The position numbers and the translations under genes are program-made. From NCBI GenBank assembly GCA_958510875.1, contig OY294067.1, positions 256,247,736-256,311,735 of the forward strand: a stretch of DNA of 64,000 nt. The letters are read 5' to 3'. Shown here one piece after another: positions 11,403-24,068 of the stretch. How positions within the stretch are numbered: the stretch's first letter is position 1; every line of letters begins with the position of its first letter. The notes under the pieces are model-generated. The model was given only the letters and a program-made list of their open reading frames with translations. It was not told the origin of the DNA and made no database searches. The stretch comes from Endomychus coccineus (taxonomy: Eukaryota > Arthropoda > Insecta > Coleoptera > Endomychidae).

Positions 11403-13716
11403 CAGGGTGTCCTCGAACTGCGTAGCCAAAATGAAGCCGAAGATTCTTTGATTCGAAAAAAAGTTGATGAGCCTTTTTACTTTTGCCTCAAGTGTCTTGT
11501 TTACCCGGTAGAGGGCTTCAAAATTGCAAAAATAATTTTGTTTTTTCGGTATAACTTGAGAACGTGATGAAGAACTTTTACAATATTTAGCAGGTGAGTT
11601 ACTGTCAATGATGGCCATTTTTGAGAGTGGAGCACAGAGCCTTAGAGACCATAGAAATGGCTCAAACTTGAGGATGTAACGGGAAAAGTGTCCAGAACTT
11701 TTTTGTGGTCAATGTAATTCACTCGATATTTTTTATGTAGATAGCTTATCTAATTTGAAAACTTTTCTTACTCTTAGAAAATTTTGATAAAATCAACGGA
11801 TTAGCTTGAAAAAATTAATTTTCGAGTCTCTGCAATTTTGGCTTACCAATTTTACTTGATTAAAATACCTTAGTTGCCTTTGCTTTTCTAATGTCATTTT
11901 GGCATTTGAAGAATTTATTCTCAAAACTGTCAGTTTTTACTTTGCTTTCCGTAAAAATTTTATAAAATTATGGCTCAAAATTTCACTAACACTGATATGT
12001 TATTGATTTATGGACTTTGTCGTTGCAATGGCAGGAGAAGGGAAAGATATCCGCATCGCAGAATTCCAAATCGGCAAACCTTCGCGAAACTGGCAAATTT
12101 GAAGCAAATCGCAAAGAAACTGGACGCAGACGGACAAGAAGGACGTTAGAGCTCGAAGAAGCGATACTGGAAACGGTTGAAACTGAACCTAGGATAAGCA
12201 CACTACGTTTGGGACTTCGTATTGGAGCCTCAAAATCATTAGTTCATAATGTACTTAAAGAAGAACTGTTGTATCCCTATCATACTAAAACAGTTCAAGA
12301 CTCATTGCCCATGGATCCAGGTGATCGGCTAGATTTCTGTCGGCTTATTGTCCAAAGACAAAACGCAAACCCTAATTTTTGTAGAAGAATTCTGTTCACG
12401 GACGAAGATACTTTTACGAGATGTGCTCTTTTTAACCTCCATAATGAACATTTCTATGCTGATGAAAATCCTCATGAAACGGAAGTTACATATTTTCAGA
12501 ATCAAACTAGAATCAATGTTTGGGTTGGAATTGTGGATAACTTTATTATTGGCCCTACCGTTATACCCGATCGATTGAAAGGGGAGAACTACTTGAACTT
12601 TTTGGAACAAAGGCTACTTGAACTGTTGGAAGACTTGCCCTTACACTTTCGTCGTGGCCTGGCTTATCCATGATGGTGCACCTCCTATTTCACATTAGCT
12701 GTGAGGCGACATTTGAATGCGGAATATCCAGATCGCTGGATGGGTAGAGGACACGATGCACCAGTGAACTGGCCGGCCCGGTCCCCTGATTTGACGCCCT
12801 GCGACTTCTATCTATGGGGCGCTTTGAAGTCGAAAATGTATGCAGTTCCAGTAAACACACGAGAGGAATTGTTGCAACGAATTAATCATGAAGCGGATTT
12901 ATTGAAGAATGATCCTGAAGTACTAGCCAGAGTTCAATCCAATTTTTTGAAACGAATTAATTTGTGTATTCAGGAAAATGGGCAACATTTCGAACAATTG
13001 ATGCCTTAGCGATTTCCCAAAAAGTTTCGTTATTTCTTTTAATTTAGCATTTGTTTTTCCTAAATAATCACATCGTTTCCCCATTTCTATTGTTTTTATT
13101 ATTCGTGTTTTACCGAGATATTAACTATTTCAGTGTTAGTGAAATTTTGAGCCATAATTTTATAAAATTTTTACGGAAAGCAAAGTAAAAACTGACAGTT
13201 TTGAGAATAAATTCTCCAAATGCCAAAATGACATTAGAAAAGCAAAGGCAACTAAGGTATTTTAATCAAGTAAAATTAGTAACCCAAAATTGCAGAGACT
13301 CGAAAATTATTTTTTTCAAGCTAATCCGTTGATTTTATCAAAATTTTCTAAGAGTAAGAAAAGTTTTCAAATTAGATAAGCTATCTACATAAAAAATATA
13401 GAGTGAATTACATTGACCACAAAAAAGTTCTGGACACTTTTCTCGTTACATCCTCAAGTTTGAGCCATTTCTATGGTCTCTAAGGCTCTATGCTCCGCTC
13501 TCAAAAACGGCTATTATTGACAGTAACTCACCTGCCAAATATTGTAAAAGTCTTTCATCACGTTCTCAAGTTATACCGAAAAAACAAAATTATTTTTGCA
13601 ACTTTGAAGCCCTCTACCGGCTAAACAAGACACTTGAGGCAAAAGTAAAAAGGCTCATCAAATTTTTTTCGAATCAAAGAATCTTCGGTTTTATTTTAGC
13701 CACGCAGTTCGAGGAC

Positions 13717-13721
<5 letters not shown>
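11403..13721 (+). mobile_element. IS630/Tc1/mariner-type transposon with ~590 bp TIRs
   Basis: The element starts cagggtgtcctcgaactgcg after TA and ends with the reverse complement cgcagttcgaggacacct before TA. The inverted repeats are unusually long, about 594 bp (11403-11996 and 13129-13721), and differ at only scattered positions. The left TIR runs into the transposase start codon. The right TA is the first unit of an 85 bp (TA)n tract. The internal region carries one plus-strand transposase gene with two frame breaks. Confidence 0.85.
11970..13009 (+). pseudogene. DDxD transposase (DUF4817-like), two frameshifts
   Basis: The best start is ATG at 11970, giving MAQNFTNTDMLLIYGLCRCN, a DUF4817-like N-terminus. 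The frame shifts near 12060 to reach NLRETGKFEANRKETGRRRT. The first catalytic aspartate is in LFTDEDTF. The second is in HDGAPP, after which a single-base deletion near 12685 breaks the frame. The third is in SPDLTPCDFYLWG, about 43 residues after the second by my count. The C-terminus NLCIQENGQHFEQLMP is standard for this insect family. The gene fits its own TIRs, so this was probably an autonomous element that decayed recently. The start codon lies inside the left TIR. Confidence 0.8.

Positions 13722-13805
<84 letters not shown>
13721..13805. repeat. (TA)n microsatellite
   Basis: An 85 bp uninterrupted TA tract directly at the right TA target duplication of the preceding transposon. Open frames of alternating Tyr and Ile across it are artefacts. 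Confidence 0.97.
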
Positions 13806-13809
<4 letters not shown>

Positions 13810-16438
13810 AGATAGAATTTGTTTCTTTTTCGTAAAATAAAAAAAAGCTTTGTCTAATGAAGCTGTATCTCCAAAAGACGATATTCGATATCTCTCTTTA
13901 TAAGACTTTTTACTCGAATTTTTATATAATATATAAACGAGTGACATTGTTAACTATTTTAATTATCTATCAAAATAATTCATAAGAATATGTTATATCA
14001 AAAATATAATTCAAGAATACCGATATTCAGTAAGCTGGGATGTCTATAGCTCATTTACTGATCAATTAGTTCAATTCAGGTTAATCATGCAATACTAAAT
14101 GAGAAACGAAATGAGAATTAAATGACTATCATAATTTTGTTTATAACCAAAATTTACAATTTCCATGTTGGTTATCCATAATGCATTCGCGTTGGTTCCG
14201 AACCAATATTCCCAGTGACCAGATAGCCAGATAGTAACAAAGAAAATATTTCAAACCCCCACATCTAAAAATGCAAGTGGTTATTAACATTATAGAAGAA
14301 TTTAAAAAGTACTAACGAATTAGGAATCTATATTATAGGGAACTGTTCATAAAATTACCCACAAACTAAGATGAAATAATGATCAGAAAATTACCCGAAT
14401 GTTCACTGAAATGCTGGAGATGTACAAATAACTGCATGAAAGAAGAATTGTCAATAAATTGTTTAAATTGTTGCAAATTACATTAAGAAGGAACATTTAT
14501 ACATAATTACCTCTACGCTCGGAAGTTATAGCTACAGGGTCACGACGAAAGAGAATATATTTGGGAATTAAATAATAACTAGTAAGAATTTTCGACTTTT
14601 GTCTTTACAAAAGTAATATGACACATTGCTAAGAACATTCACCGTACTTTTCCGAACAGATTGATAATTTTTTTTATTGGAACATTTTACATAAAACAGA
14701 AGAAGTTAAATACTATATCTTCATATATTATTCGACTTGATTTAACCTATTTTTGAATTTTGCACGTTCAAATAGCTTAATAATATTATCCATCTGGAAA
14801 TAAACAAGTTCTTTAAACAGAGAACGGCAGATGTATGCCAATCTTTGTGAAATTCATAAACAAATATGTACACTAGATTATTCAAATCTATCTAAGATGT
14901 TTCAGCTTGTCATAATCGATAGAGTACTGCATGATGAACATTTGAACGCAGGCATCATTTTACTTGACTACTTCATAACCTCAAAATGTAAAACTTCTGA
15001 AAGGCCAACTATTATATTTTCGTATTTGACTACCCACTATTTTCTATTATTATTATTATTATCTATCATAATGTCAATGAGTGAGTCAATGATTTATGAT
15101 AAGTTTTTGGGTTTCTTTCATATGGAATATATCATGCAATATCGATTTGTTCTGCAATATGGACCAGAGGTATCGATTATTTCAACTTATAAATACCGGA
15201 CAATTTGTTGCGATCAATTGGTAGCAGTTAATTTGAATATCCACTTGTTCTGCAGTCATCTATCAAAAATTAATAGATACTTTCGGTTTCATTTATCCAA
15301 ATTATTTAAATGTACATTTGCTGGTAATATTGCACATATTACAAGCATCTTTGGGCGGCCATAATAATTGAGGCCAAGGACATAGCTAACACTATAATTA
15401 TAAGTGATTTCAATTAATTGAGTCGGCAACTTTCAGATCTTTGTACATATCAGTCTGAATAAATAAATATAATATTATGAAAAATCAAGTAGGTATCATA
15501 TTAAGTATTACAAGTTCATTTTCCTGCTTCCCATAAAAGTTTGATTTAGTATTTTTCATAGCTATCTCAAAAGAGTTTTCCGAAACATGATTACAAAATA
15601 TAAAATTCGGATTGCATCTGTGAGTATAATCAAAGAAATAATTTTCAATGTAAATGCGTCACCACTGGAAATAACGGAGACCACGTAAGAAATTGTTCTT
15701 TCTCATTCGATATAATTGTTTTATTAAAATTCTGATTGAATATTCTTTAGACAGTTATTTATAGGTGATGTCGTTGTAGAATATGCGAAAGGTCTTTGCA
15801 ATTGGGAGAGACAAGTATAGCAAGAAATGATAAAGTTATGAAACAATTACATGATGATTTCAGATACAGTAAATCTTGTAATTTTTCTTCATTCAGATTT
15901 CATAGTAAGAGATATGAAACGATGCAAATATCTCAGGCTTCTCAAAATATCACTGCTCAATAAAATTCCATTGAATTAATTTAGATTATCTGACGTTTTC
16001 AACATCTGCATTTATCACAAAAATTGGGGAAGTTAAAATTTTTATCGTTTTCGCAATTGAACATATATTTCATCTTTCATCAGCTCCAATGTGATAGTGG
16101 TCGCTTTCAAAATAGCAAACCAAACGGAGGGAATAATTGTATAATTTCATCATTAGACTGATATATTTTGGGCAAAAATTGTCTAGTAATGGATACCTAA
16201 CAATTAATCATATAAACTTCAAGAGGTTATAGACCATCAAACAATTTTTTCGCTTACATCGGGCTCGGCATTAATGCCTATAGCCCAGGACTTTAGAATC
16301 AACCTTGGAATCAAGACAAAAAGCATGTGTGTTACGTTTTAGAATGATGATTGCGTGGGAAAGAAGTGTTGTTCGACGAATAAAGGATGTTTCAATTACG
16401 TAATTTAGACAACAAATTGTACTGAAAATGTCGATCGG
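13806..16438. other. No gene supported; probable ftz-f1 intron
   Basis: AT-rich DNA lying immediately downstream (minus-strand sense) of the ftz-f1 donor. A 177-codon plus-strand frame (14831-15364) has random-looking composition and no motif. No second ftz-f1 exon could be recognised here. Confidence 0.4.
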
Positions 16439-16514
16439 TTAACGTGTTAATATGGCATATATTCCTAAAAAAAGTAGCAAACAAACTCGAGGTAATAAAT
16501 GTAAAGTAAAAGAC

Positions 16515-16522
16515 GACTCACC
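16515..16522 (-). other. ftz-f1: Splice donor of ftz-f1 exon
   Basis: Minus-strand G|GTGAGTC lies directly after the GMKLE codons. The position matches a family-conserved exon end just after the second zinc finger, and the extended GTGAGT is a strong consensus. Confidence 0.85.
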
Positions 16523-17104
16523 TTCGAGTTTCATTCCAACTTCCAGACACTTTTGAAAACGACAAAAAGGACATCTTTTTCTTTGCGTTTTATCTATATG
16601 ACAACTCCTTTCCGCGACACATGTATATACTTTCTTGTTTTGTACAGTCCTTTTGAAAAATCCTTTGCATGATTCACACGTAAGAAGCCCGTAATGGTAG
16701 CCCGACACCTTATCTCCACACACTGGACATAGTTCCTCGATACAGTATTTCGTGTCTGGAAGATCTCCCTGCGTGATCGACGTGGTAGGACCCGATATTT
16801 GATAACTTGAGCCCATGTCGATGCCGGAGATGTTGTTAACTCCTGAAGAAAACAAATAGGACGTGTCTAAATTATTCATAGTTTGCGACATCATCATGGT
16901 ATATTGATAGTGATGTGACACATTTGAGGTAGTGGTGAATTCTTGTTGACAACTGCTATTGTTATAAGGGGTCGTATTTGGGGGAGAACCGTAATTAGGG
17001 GGTGGCATAGGGCTAGAGGCTTGGGTACATGCAGGAGAGTCTCCCGAATTCGCGTTAAACGGGGACAATAACATGGTCGAATGATTCTCCATATCAAGTA
17101 ACAT
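16522..17104 (-). CDS. ftz-f1: FTZ-F1 nuclear receptor, first coding exon (partial)
   Basis: Encodes the N-terminus and DNA-binding domain of the NR5A orphan nuclear receptor FTZ-F1, a nuclear transcription factor that acts as a competence factor in ecdysone-driven moulting and metamorphosis. Residues 1-125 form a low-complexity N-terminal region rich in Ser, Asn, Pro and Met. Zinc finger 1 uses C126, C129, C143 and C146 with P-box CESCKG. Zinc finger 2 uses C162, C168, C178 and C181, ending [14 protein letters not shown]. The exon ends in a phase-1 donor, CTCGAAG|GTGAGT, at 16522/16521. Reading past it gives only intronic residues. The ATG at 17104 gives [13 protein letters not shown], a good match to insect FTZ-F1 beta-type starts. 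The ligand-binding domain, the Ftz-F1 box and later exons are not in the window. Confidence 0.93.
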
Positions 17105-17930
17105 TTCACTTAAAAGTCACACCAGTTATTAAATGTAACACCTTTCATACACTCTAGTCAAACTAAATTCGTAATCTAATAATCTCAATCCTACGTTACT
17201 GACGTGAGTATCATGTTAACAACTAGTTTAAACACAACACTTTTATAATCCAAAGTACGAGCGAAGAGGTAATCCATAAGAAAGTGAATCCAAACACTAA
17301 GAAAGGAACGCACACACGCACCGCTGTTACTTAAAGAACGACGTCACTTCCACCGTCGTAGAGGATATCCAACTGACCAGTAAGTATCGCGAGGTAGTAG
17401 CGAGACCGAGCAAGCAGCGTGAATCGTAAAATCCCCTACCGGAGTGCTTATGCTGTGACTACCACGGGGGTACAATGGAAAATGATTAGGAGTCCGTGTA
17501 ATAAGTGAAAGTGACTCAGGACTGGTGACCCACTTTCCCGTGAACCAGGTCTATGTTAGAGCTGTTGTGAAGTCATACACACACTTACAACATAACATAC
17601 AGTAAGCACGGTGGGGAAGGCTGGCTGACGGTCTAGTGGGGATGGCCCACTGACCTACTTTAGCGGTGCGCATCATGTGCGTCGCGCGCAGGACTTTTAG
17701 GTCCTGCGACATTCACAGGATCGTTGTGGGAATCCTCTCTCACACACTTTACCTGCCCTGCCACACGCCACCCTTTCTTACCCCGCTAAGAGATTCCCGC
17801 TTGTCGGCACGTGTTGCCCAGCGGGACGGTGTCTACTTTCGTTGCTTATTCGCTAGAAACATACGTCGTTTTATCTATAATCGCGCGAAATTATCTGAAT
17901 GTGATTACACAACGAAATTACAACTTTGAG
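17105..17930 (-). promoter_or_regulatory. ftz-f1: Likely 5' UTR and promoter side of ftz-f1
   Basis: About 800 bp upstream of the ftz-f1 ATG is clearly less AT-rich than its surroundings, especially 17280-17870, with several CG dinucleotides and no transposon similarity. This is what remains of unique DNA between the gene and the satellite-bearing transposon. I could not pick a TATA box or start site with confidence. Confidence 0.35.
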
Positions 17931-18399
17931 ATTTGTTTGTCTCGTTAATTCCCAATTATGTGTACTCCCGATAAGAGATGTTGATAATGGATAATAGTCA
18001 TATTAGACCAAAACTTTAATTTCGCGCATAAAGAATGTCTCGAATTGTGTTTGCCAAACTTCACAGGGTGGCAGAAATATTTAAAATATGAAAAAAATTC
18101 ACAAAACCATGGGTCGAGAAACGCTTTGTTTTCGAGATACAGGAGATGTCAAAGTTATCGAAAAAATATCTTGATTCAAACCAAATTTTGTCCCAAAAGC
18201 AACCACTGTTAATTGATTAAATAAAACAGTACGTGCAGGCAAAAAACACAATTCGGGTAAAATTTAGGATAAGACATTCAATAAAGTTATTGAAAAAATA
18301 ACTCATATTTTTTATGTCGTCCAAACCATTGTATCGATCCAAACCAAATTTTGTATGTAGGACCCTACAATAGGTTGTTATGTTCTGTCGAGTTCCAAA

Positions 18400-21300
18400 A
18401 GCAACCAGTGGTGGAATTATGGAGGTTCAGTTATATTAAATTGAGAAAAAAACAGTACGACCATACAAAAAAAACAATTCGCGTAAAATTTAGGATAAAA
18501 CATTGAATAAAGTTATCGAAAAATATCTCATATTTTTTATGTCGTCCAAACCGTTGTATCGATTCAAACCAAATTTTGTCCCAAAAGCAACCAGTGGCGG
18601 AATTATGGAGGTTCAGTTATATTAAATTGAGAAAAAAACAGTACGACCATACAAAAAAAACAATTCGCGTAAAATTTAGGATAAAACATTGAATAAAGTT
18701 ATCGAAAAATATCTCATATTTTTTATGTCGTCCAAACCGTTGTATCGATTCAAACCAAATTTTGTCCCAAAAGCAACCAGTGGCGGAATTATGGAGGTTC
18801 AGTTATATTAAATTGAGAAAAAAACAGTACGACCATACAAAAAAAACAATTCGCGTAAAATTTAGGATAAAACATTGAATAAAGTTATCGAAAAATATCT
18901 CATATTTTTTATGTCGTCCAAACCGTTGTATCGATTCAAACCAAATTTTGTCCCAAAAGCAACCAGTGGCGGAATTATGGAGGTTCAGTTATATTAAATT
19001 GAGAAAAAAACAGTACGACCATACAAAAAAAACAATTCGCGTAAAATTTAGGATAAAACATTGAATAAAGTTATCGAAAAATATCTCATATTTTTTATGT
19101 CGTCCAAACCGTTGTATCGATTCAAACCAAATTTTGTCCCAAAAGCAACCAGTGGCGGAATTATGGAGGTTCAGTTATATTAAATTGAGAAAAAAACAGT
19201 ACGACCATACAAAAAAAACAATTCGCGTAAAATTTAGGATAAAACATTGAATAAAGTTATCGAAAAATATCTCATATTTTTTATGTCGTCCAAACCGTTG
19301 TATCGATTCAAACCAAATTTTGTCCCAAAAGCAACCAGTGGCGGAATTATGGAGGTTCAGTTATATTAAATTGAGAAAAAAACAGTACGACCATACAAAA
19401 AAAACAATTCGCGTAAAATTTAGGATAAAACATTGAATAAAGTTATCGAAAAATATCTCATATTTTTTATGTCGTCCAAACCGTTGTATCGATTCAAACC
19501 AAATTTTGTCCCAAAAGCAACCAGTGGCGGAATTATGGAGGTTCAGTTATATTAAATTGAGAAAAAAACAGTACGACCATACAAAAAAAACAATTCGCGT
19601 AAAATTTAGGATAAAACATTGAATAAAGTTATCGAAAAATATCTCATATTTTTTATGTCGTCCAAACCGTTGTATCGATTCAAACCAAATTTTGTCCCAA
19701 AAGCAACCAGTGGCGGAATTATGGAGGTTCAGTTATATTAAATTGAGAAAAAAACAGTACGACCATACAAAAAAAACAATTCGCGTAAAATTTAGGATAA
19801 AACATTGAATAAAGTTATCGAAAAATATCTCATATTTTTTATGTCGTCCAAACCGTTGTATCGATTCAAACCAAATTTTGTCCCAAAAGCAACCAGTGGC
19901 GGAATTATGGAGGTTCAGTTATATTAAATTGAGAAAAAAACAGTACGACCATACAAAAAAAACAAATCGCGTAAAATTTAGGATAAAACATTGAATAAAG
20001 TTATCGAAAAATATCTCATATTTTTTATGTCGTCCAAACCGTTGTATCGATTCAAACCTAATTTTGTCCCAAAAGCAACCAGTGGCGGAATTATGGAGGT
20101 TCAGTTATATTAAATTGAGAAAAAAACAGTACGACCATACAAAAAAAACAATTCGCGTAAAATTTAGGATAAAACATTGAATAAAGTTATCGAAAAATAT
20201 CTCATATTTTTTATGTCGTCCAAACCGTTGTATCGATTCAAACCAAATTTTGTCCCAAAAGCAACCAGTGGCGGAATTATGGAGGTTCAGTTATATTAAA
20301 TTGAGAAAAAAACAGTACGACCATACAAAAAAAACAATTCGCGTAAAATTTAGGATAAAACATTGAATAAAGTTATCGAAAAATATCTCATATTTTTTAT
20401 GTCGTCCAAACCGTTGTATCGATTCAAACCAAATTTTGTCCCAAAAGCAACCAGTGGCGGAATTATGGAGGTTCAGTTATATTAAATTGAGAAAAAAACA
20501 GTACGACCATACAAAAAAAACAATTCGCGTAAAATTTAGGATAAAACATTGAATAAAGTTATCGAAAAATATCTCATATTTTTTATGTCGTCCAAACCGT
20601 TGTATCGATTCAAACCAAATTTTGTCCCAAAAGCAACCAGTGGCGGAATTATGGAGGTTCAGTTATATTAAATTGAGAAAAAAACAGTACGACCATACAA
20701 AAAAAACAATTCGCGTAAAATTTAGGATAAAACATTGAATAAAGTTATCGAAAAATATCTCATATTTTTTATGTCGTCCAAACCGTTGTATCGATTCAAA
20801 CCAAATTTTGTCCCAAAAGCAACCAGTGGCGGAATTATGGAGGTTCAGTTATATTAAATTGAGAAAAAAACAGTACGACCATACAAAAAAAACAATTCGC
20901 GTAAAATTTAGGATAAAACATTGAATAAAGTTATCGAAAAATATCTCATATTTTTTATGTCGTCCAAACCGTTGTATCGATTCAAACCAAATTTTGTCCC
21001 AAAAGCAACCAGTGGCGGAATTATGGAGGTTCAGTTATATTAAATTGAGAAAAAAACAGTACGACCATACAAAAAAAACAATTCGCGTAAAATTTAGGAT
21101 AAAACATTGAATAAAGTTATCGAAAAATATCTCATATTTTTTATGTCGTCCAAACCGTTGTATCGATTCAAACCAAATTTTGTCCCAAAAGCAACCAGTG
21201 GCGGAATTATGGAGGTTCAGTTATATTAAATTGAGAAAAAAACAGTACGACCATACAAAAAAAACAATTCGCGTAAAATTTAGGATAAAACATTGAATAA

Positions 21301-22560
21301 AGTTATCGAAAAATATCTCATATTTTTTATGTCGTCCAAACCGTTGTATCGATTCAAACCAAATTTTGTCCCAAAAGCAACCAGTGGCGGAATTATGGAG
21401 GTTCAGTTATATTAAATTGAGAAAAAAACAGTACGACCATACAAAAAAAACAATTCGCGTAAAATTTAGGATAAAACATTGAATAAAGTTATCGAAAAAT
21501 ATCTCATATTTTTTATGTCGTCCAAACCGTTGTATCGATTCAAACCAAATTTTGTCCCAAAAGCAACCAGTGGCGGAATTATGGAGGTTCAGTTATATTA
21601 AATTGAGAAAAAAACAGTACGACCATACAAAAAAAACAATTCGCGTAAAATTTAGGATAAAACATTGAATAAAGTTATCGAAAAATATCTCATATTTTTT
21701 ATGTCGTCCAAACCGTTGTATCGATTCAAACCAAATTTTGTCCCAAAAGCAACCAGTGGCGGAATTATGGAGGTTCAGTTATACTAAATTGAGAAAAAAA
21801 CAGTACGACCATACAAAAAAACAATTCGCGTAAAATTTAGGATAAAACATTGAATAAAGTTATCGAAAAATATCTCATATTTTTTATGTCGTCCAAACCG
21901 TTGTATCGATTCAAACCAAATTTTGTCCCAAAAGCAACCAGTGGCGGAATTATGGAGGTTCAGTTATATTAAATTGAGAAAAAAACAGTACGACCATACA
22001 AAAAAAACAATTCGCGTAAAATTTAGGATAAAACATTGAATAAAGTTATCGAAAAATATCTCATATTTTTTATGTCGTCCAAACCGTTGTATCGATTCAA
22101 ACCAAATTTTGTCCCAAAAGCAACCAGTGGCGGAATTATGGAGGTTCAGTTATATTAAATTGAGAAAAAAACAGTACGACCATACAAAAAAAACAATTCG
22201 CGTAAAATTTAGGATAAAACATTGAATAAAGTTATCGAAAAATATCTCATATTTTTTATGTCGTCCAAACCGTTGTATCGATTCAAACCAAATTTTGTCC
22301 CAAAAGCAACCAGTGGCGGAATTATGGAGGTTCAGTTATATTAAATTGAGAAAAAAACAGTACGACCATACAAAGAAAACAATTCGCGTAAAATTTAGGA
22401 TAAAACATTGAATAAAGTTATCGAAAAATATCTCATATTTTTTATGTCGTCCAAACCGTTGTATCGATTCAAACCAAATTTTGTCCCAAAAGCAACCAGT
22501 GGCGGAATTATGGAGGTTCAGTTTTATTTAATTGAGAAAAAAAACAGTACGAGCATGCAA
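18400..22560 (+). repeat. 186 bp tandem satellite array, ~22 near-identical units
   Basis: The marker gtcgtccaaaccgttgtatc recurs every 186 bp from 18541 to 22446, that is 21 intervals, one of them 185 bp because of a one-base loss in an A run near 21820. Units differ at very few sites (near 19965, 20059, 21784 and 22374). Both edge units are longer, with an extra ~40 bp block (tatgtaggaccct...) missing from the array unit. Such homogeneity implies recent expansion or ongoing homogenisation. The array has no open gene. It sits about 1.3 kb upstream of the ftz-f1 start codon. Confidence 0.97.
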
Positions 22561-23189
22561 AAAACCCTAATTCGCGTACAATTTAGGATAAAACATTGAA
22601 TTAAGTTATCGAAAAAATATCTCATATTTTTTATGTATCGATACAAACCAAATTTTGTATGTAGGACCCTCCAATAGGTTGTTATGTTCTGTGAGAATAT
22701 CGAGTCCCGAAAGCAGCCAGTGGCGGAATTATGGAAGTTCAATTTTATTTACTTGAGAAGGAAAGATACGACCGTACAAAAAACCCAATTGAGGTAAAAT
22801 TTAGGTTAAAACATCTAATTTTCTGTAAGAATTGGTATTTTTTGTATTTGCCCTGTTTGGCCGCAAAATCAGTGTATGGTGGACATTAATTTTATTTTTT
22901 AATCGAAGCTGAATTTATTATGATTTTTTTTAATTTTCTCAATTCCTAAATGTGGACAAATTATCGAATTATTCTACTTATTACCGAAATTTGTAGTTTC
23001 TCGGCCGGTAATCATTATCGTCAGCTATGCATGCGTAATGTGGTAATATAATAGTATGCCATGATTACGAACGTCAAGTTGTGTTTTAAGTTTTCTTGTA
23101 TCTGAAGCACAAAGGTATAGCATATAGTGACGTTATTACAAAAAATGTTTAGTGATATTGAATAGCGGATATTCATTTTATTTATAGAT

Positions 23190-23870
23190 ATTATGATGGA
23201 AACTCCAATGCACTCGCAAGCGAATATCAGAGAAGATACCCTTGAATTCAGAAATTTTGGACTGAAAATCCAAGAAATGAAGATAGACGAAATGAACGTT
23301 TTGGAAACAGAATTTTAGCCAAATTTGACCATAAAAATAAATTGAATATTAGGAGAGCTGTTCGAGAGTTAAGTGGTGAAGGTAAATTTCCAAAAGCAAA
23401 GTAAGTCGAAATTTGAAAAACGACCATAGAAAACCTTTTACACGTAGCGGATCGGTTAATTTTCACAATTCAAGAATTTGGGTTCACTCAATTCGCCCTC
23501 GATCTTTTCAAGAACAATTCAGTGTTAACGTTTAATGTGTTATTATAAACGGGACTTTTTGTGGGCCCCACATTCTAACTCCTCATCTAAGCGGTCCATT
23601 ATTCAAAAAAATAACATTCTTTTCGAATATTTGGAGAAATGAGTGTTGCATTCAAATGAATGGGGTTCTCGCACATTTCGCTGCTATAAACCGTATGTGG
23701 CTGAACAATCATTTTCTTGTGAGATGGATCGATCGGTCAGCTCCAACAGCATGGCCACCTCGCTCACCGCATTTGACTCCCGTTGATTTTTTTGTGTGGG
23801 TTATTTGAAAGACAAAGTGTACGCAACCCCCGTAAACGCCGTACTGTTTTTTTTTCTCAAGTAAATGAAA
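23190..23870 (+). pseudogene. DDxD transposase remnant
   Basis: Frame-broken plus-strand transposase. Readable pieces include FSVNV, then IINGT and GPHIL(T)PHLSG in the region before the second catalytic aspartate, and LAHFAAINRMWLNNHF after it. The last piece is APTAWPPRSPHLTPVDFF, which carries the third catalytic aspartate. The block order matches the DUF4817/IS630-Tc1-mariner type transposases elsewhere in this window. The N-terminal part is barely recognisable. It belongs to the transposon carrying the satellite. Confidence 0.65.
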
Positions 23871-24068
23871 CTAAACCCCCAAACTCCGCCACTGGTTGCT
23901 TTTGGGGCTCGATATTCTCACATGACATCCTATTGGAAGGTCATATATACAAAATTTGGTTTGAATCGGTACAATGGTTTGGATGATATAAAAATATGTG
24001 TAGTTCATCTTCATACCTCGGAGAAGATAAATTTAGAATTTTATAATGATTCTTACACAGGTATGAAT

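Larger units (their letters stand above)
18063..23990 (+). mobile_element. DDxD transposon expanded by an internal satellite
   Basis: The unit that makes up the 186 bp array also occurs as diverged single copies at 18150-18420 and 22620-22800, and once in inverted orientation at about 23840-23990. A transposase remnant lies between the array and the inverted copy. The simplest reading is a DNA transposon whose left terminal or subterminal repeat was amplified in tandem, with the right terminal repeat left as one inverted copy. The outer ends are uncertain; the left one may start near the acagggtgg at 18064. Confidence 0.6.

Noticed and set aside
13720..13947. Open frame with a Tyr-Ile repeat tail
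   Set aside because: Translation of the (TA)n microsatellite.
14831..15364. 177-codon open frame on the plus strand
   Set aside because: Composition looks random for AT-rich DNA, no motif, and it lies in a probable intron on the other strand.
16439..16521. Continuation of the ftz-f1 frame past GMKLE
   Set aside because: It reads through a strong GTGAGT donor and loses all similarity to FTZ-F1.
18400..22560. CRISPR-like regular repeat
   Set aside because: The whole 186 bp unit repeats without unique spacers, there are no cas genes and the DNA is animal; it is a satellite.
22408..22742. Open frames at the end of the satellite array
   Set aside because: Translations of the repeat unit in both directions, without coding signature.
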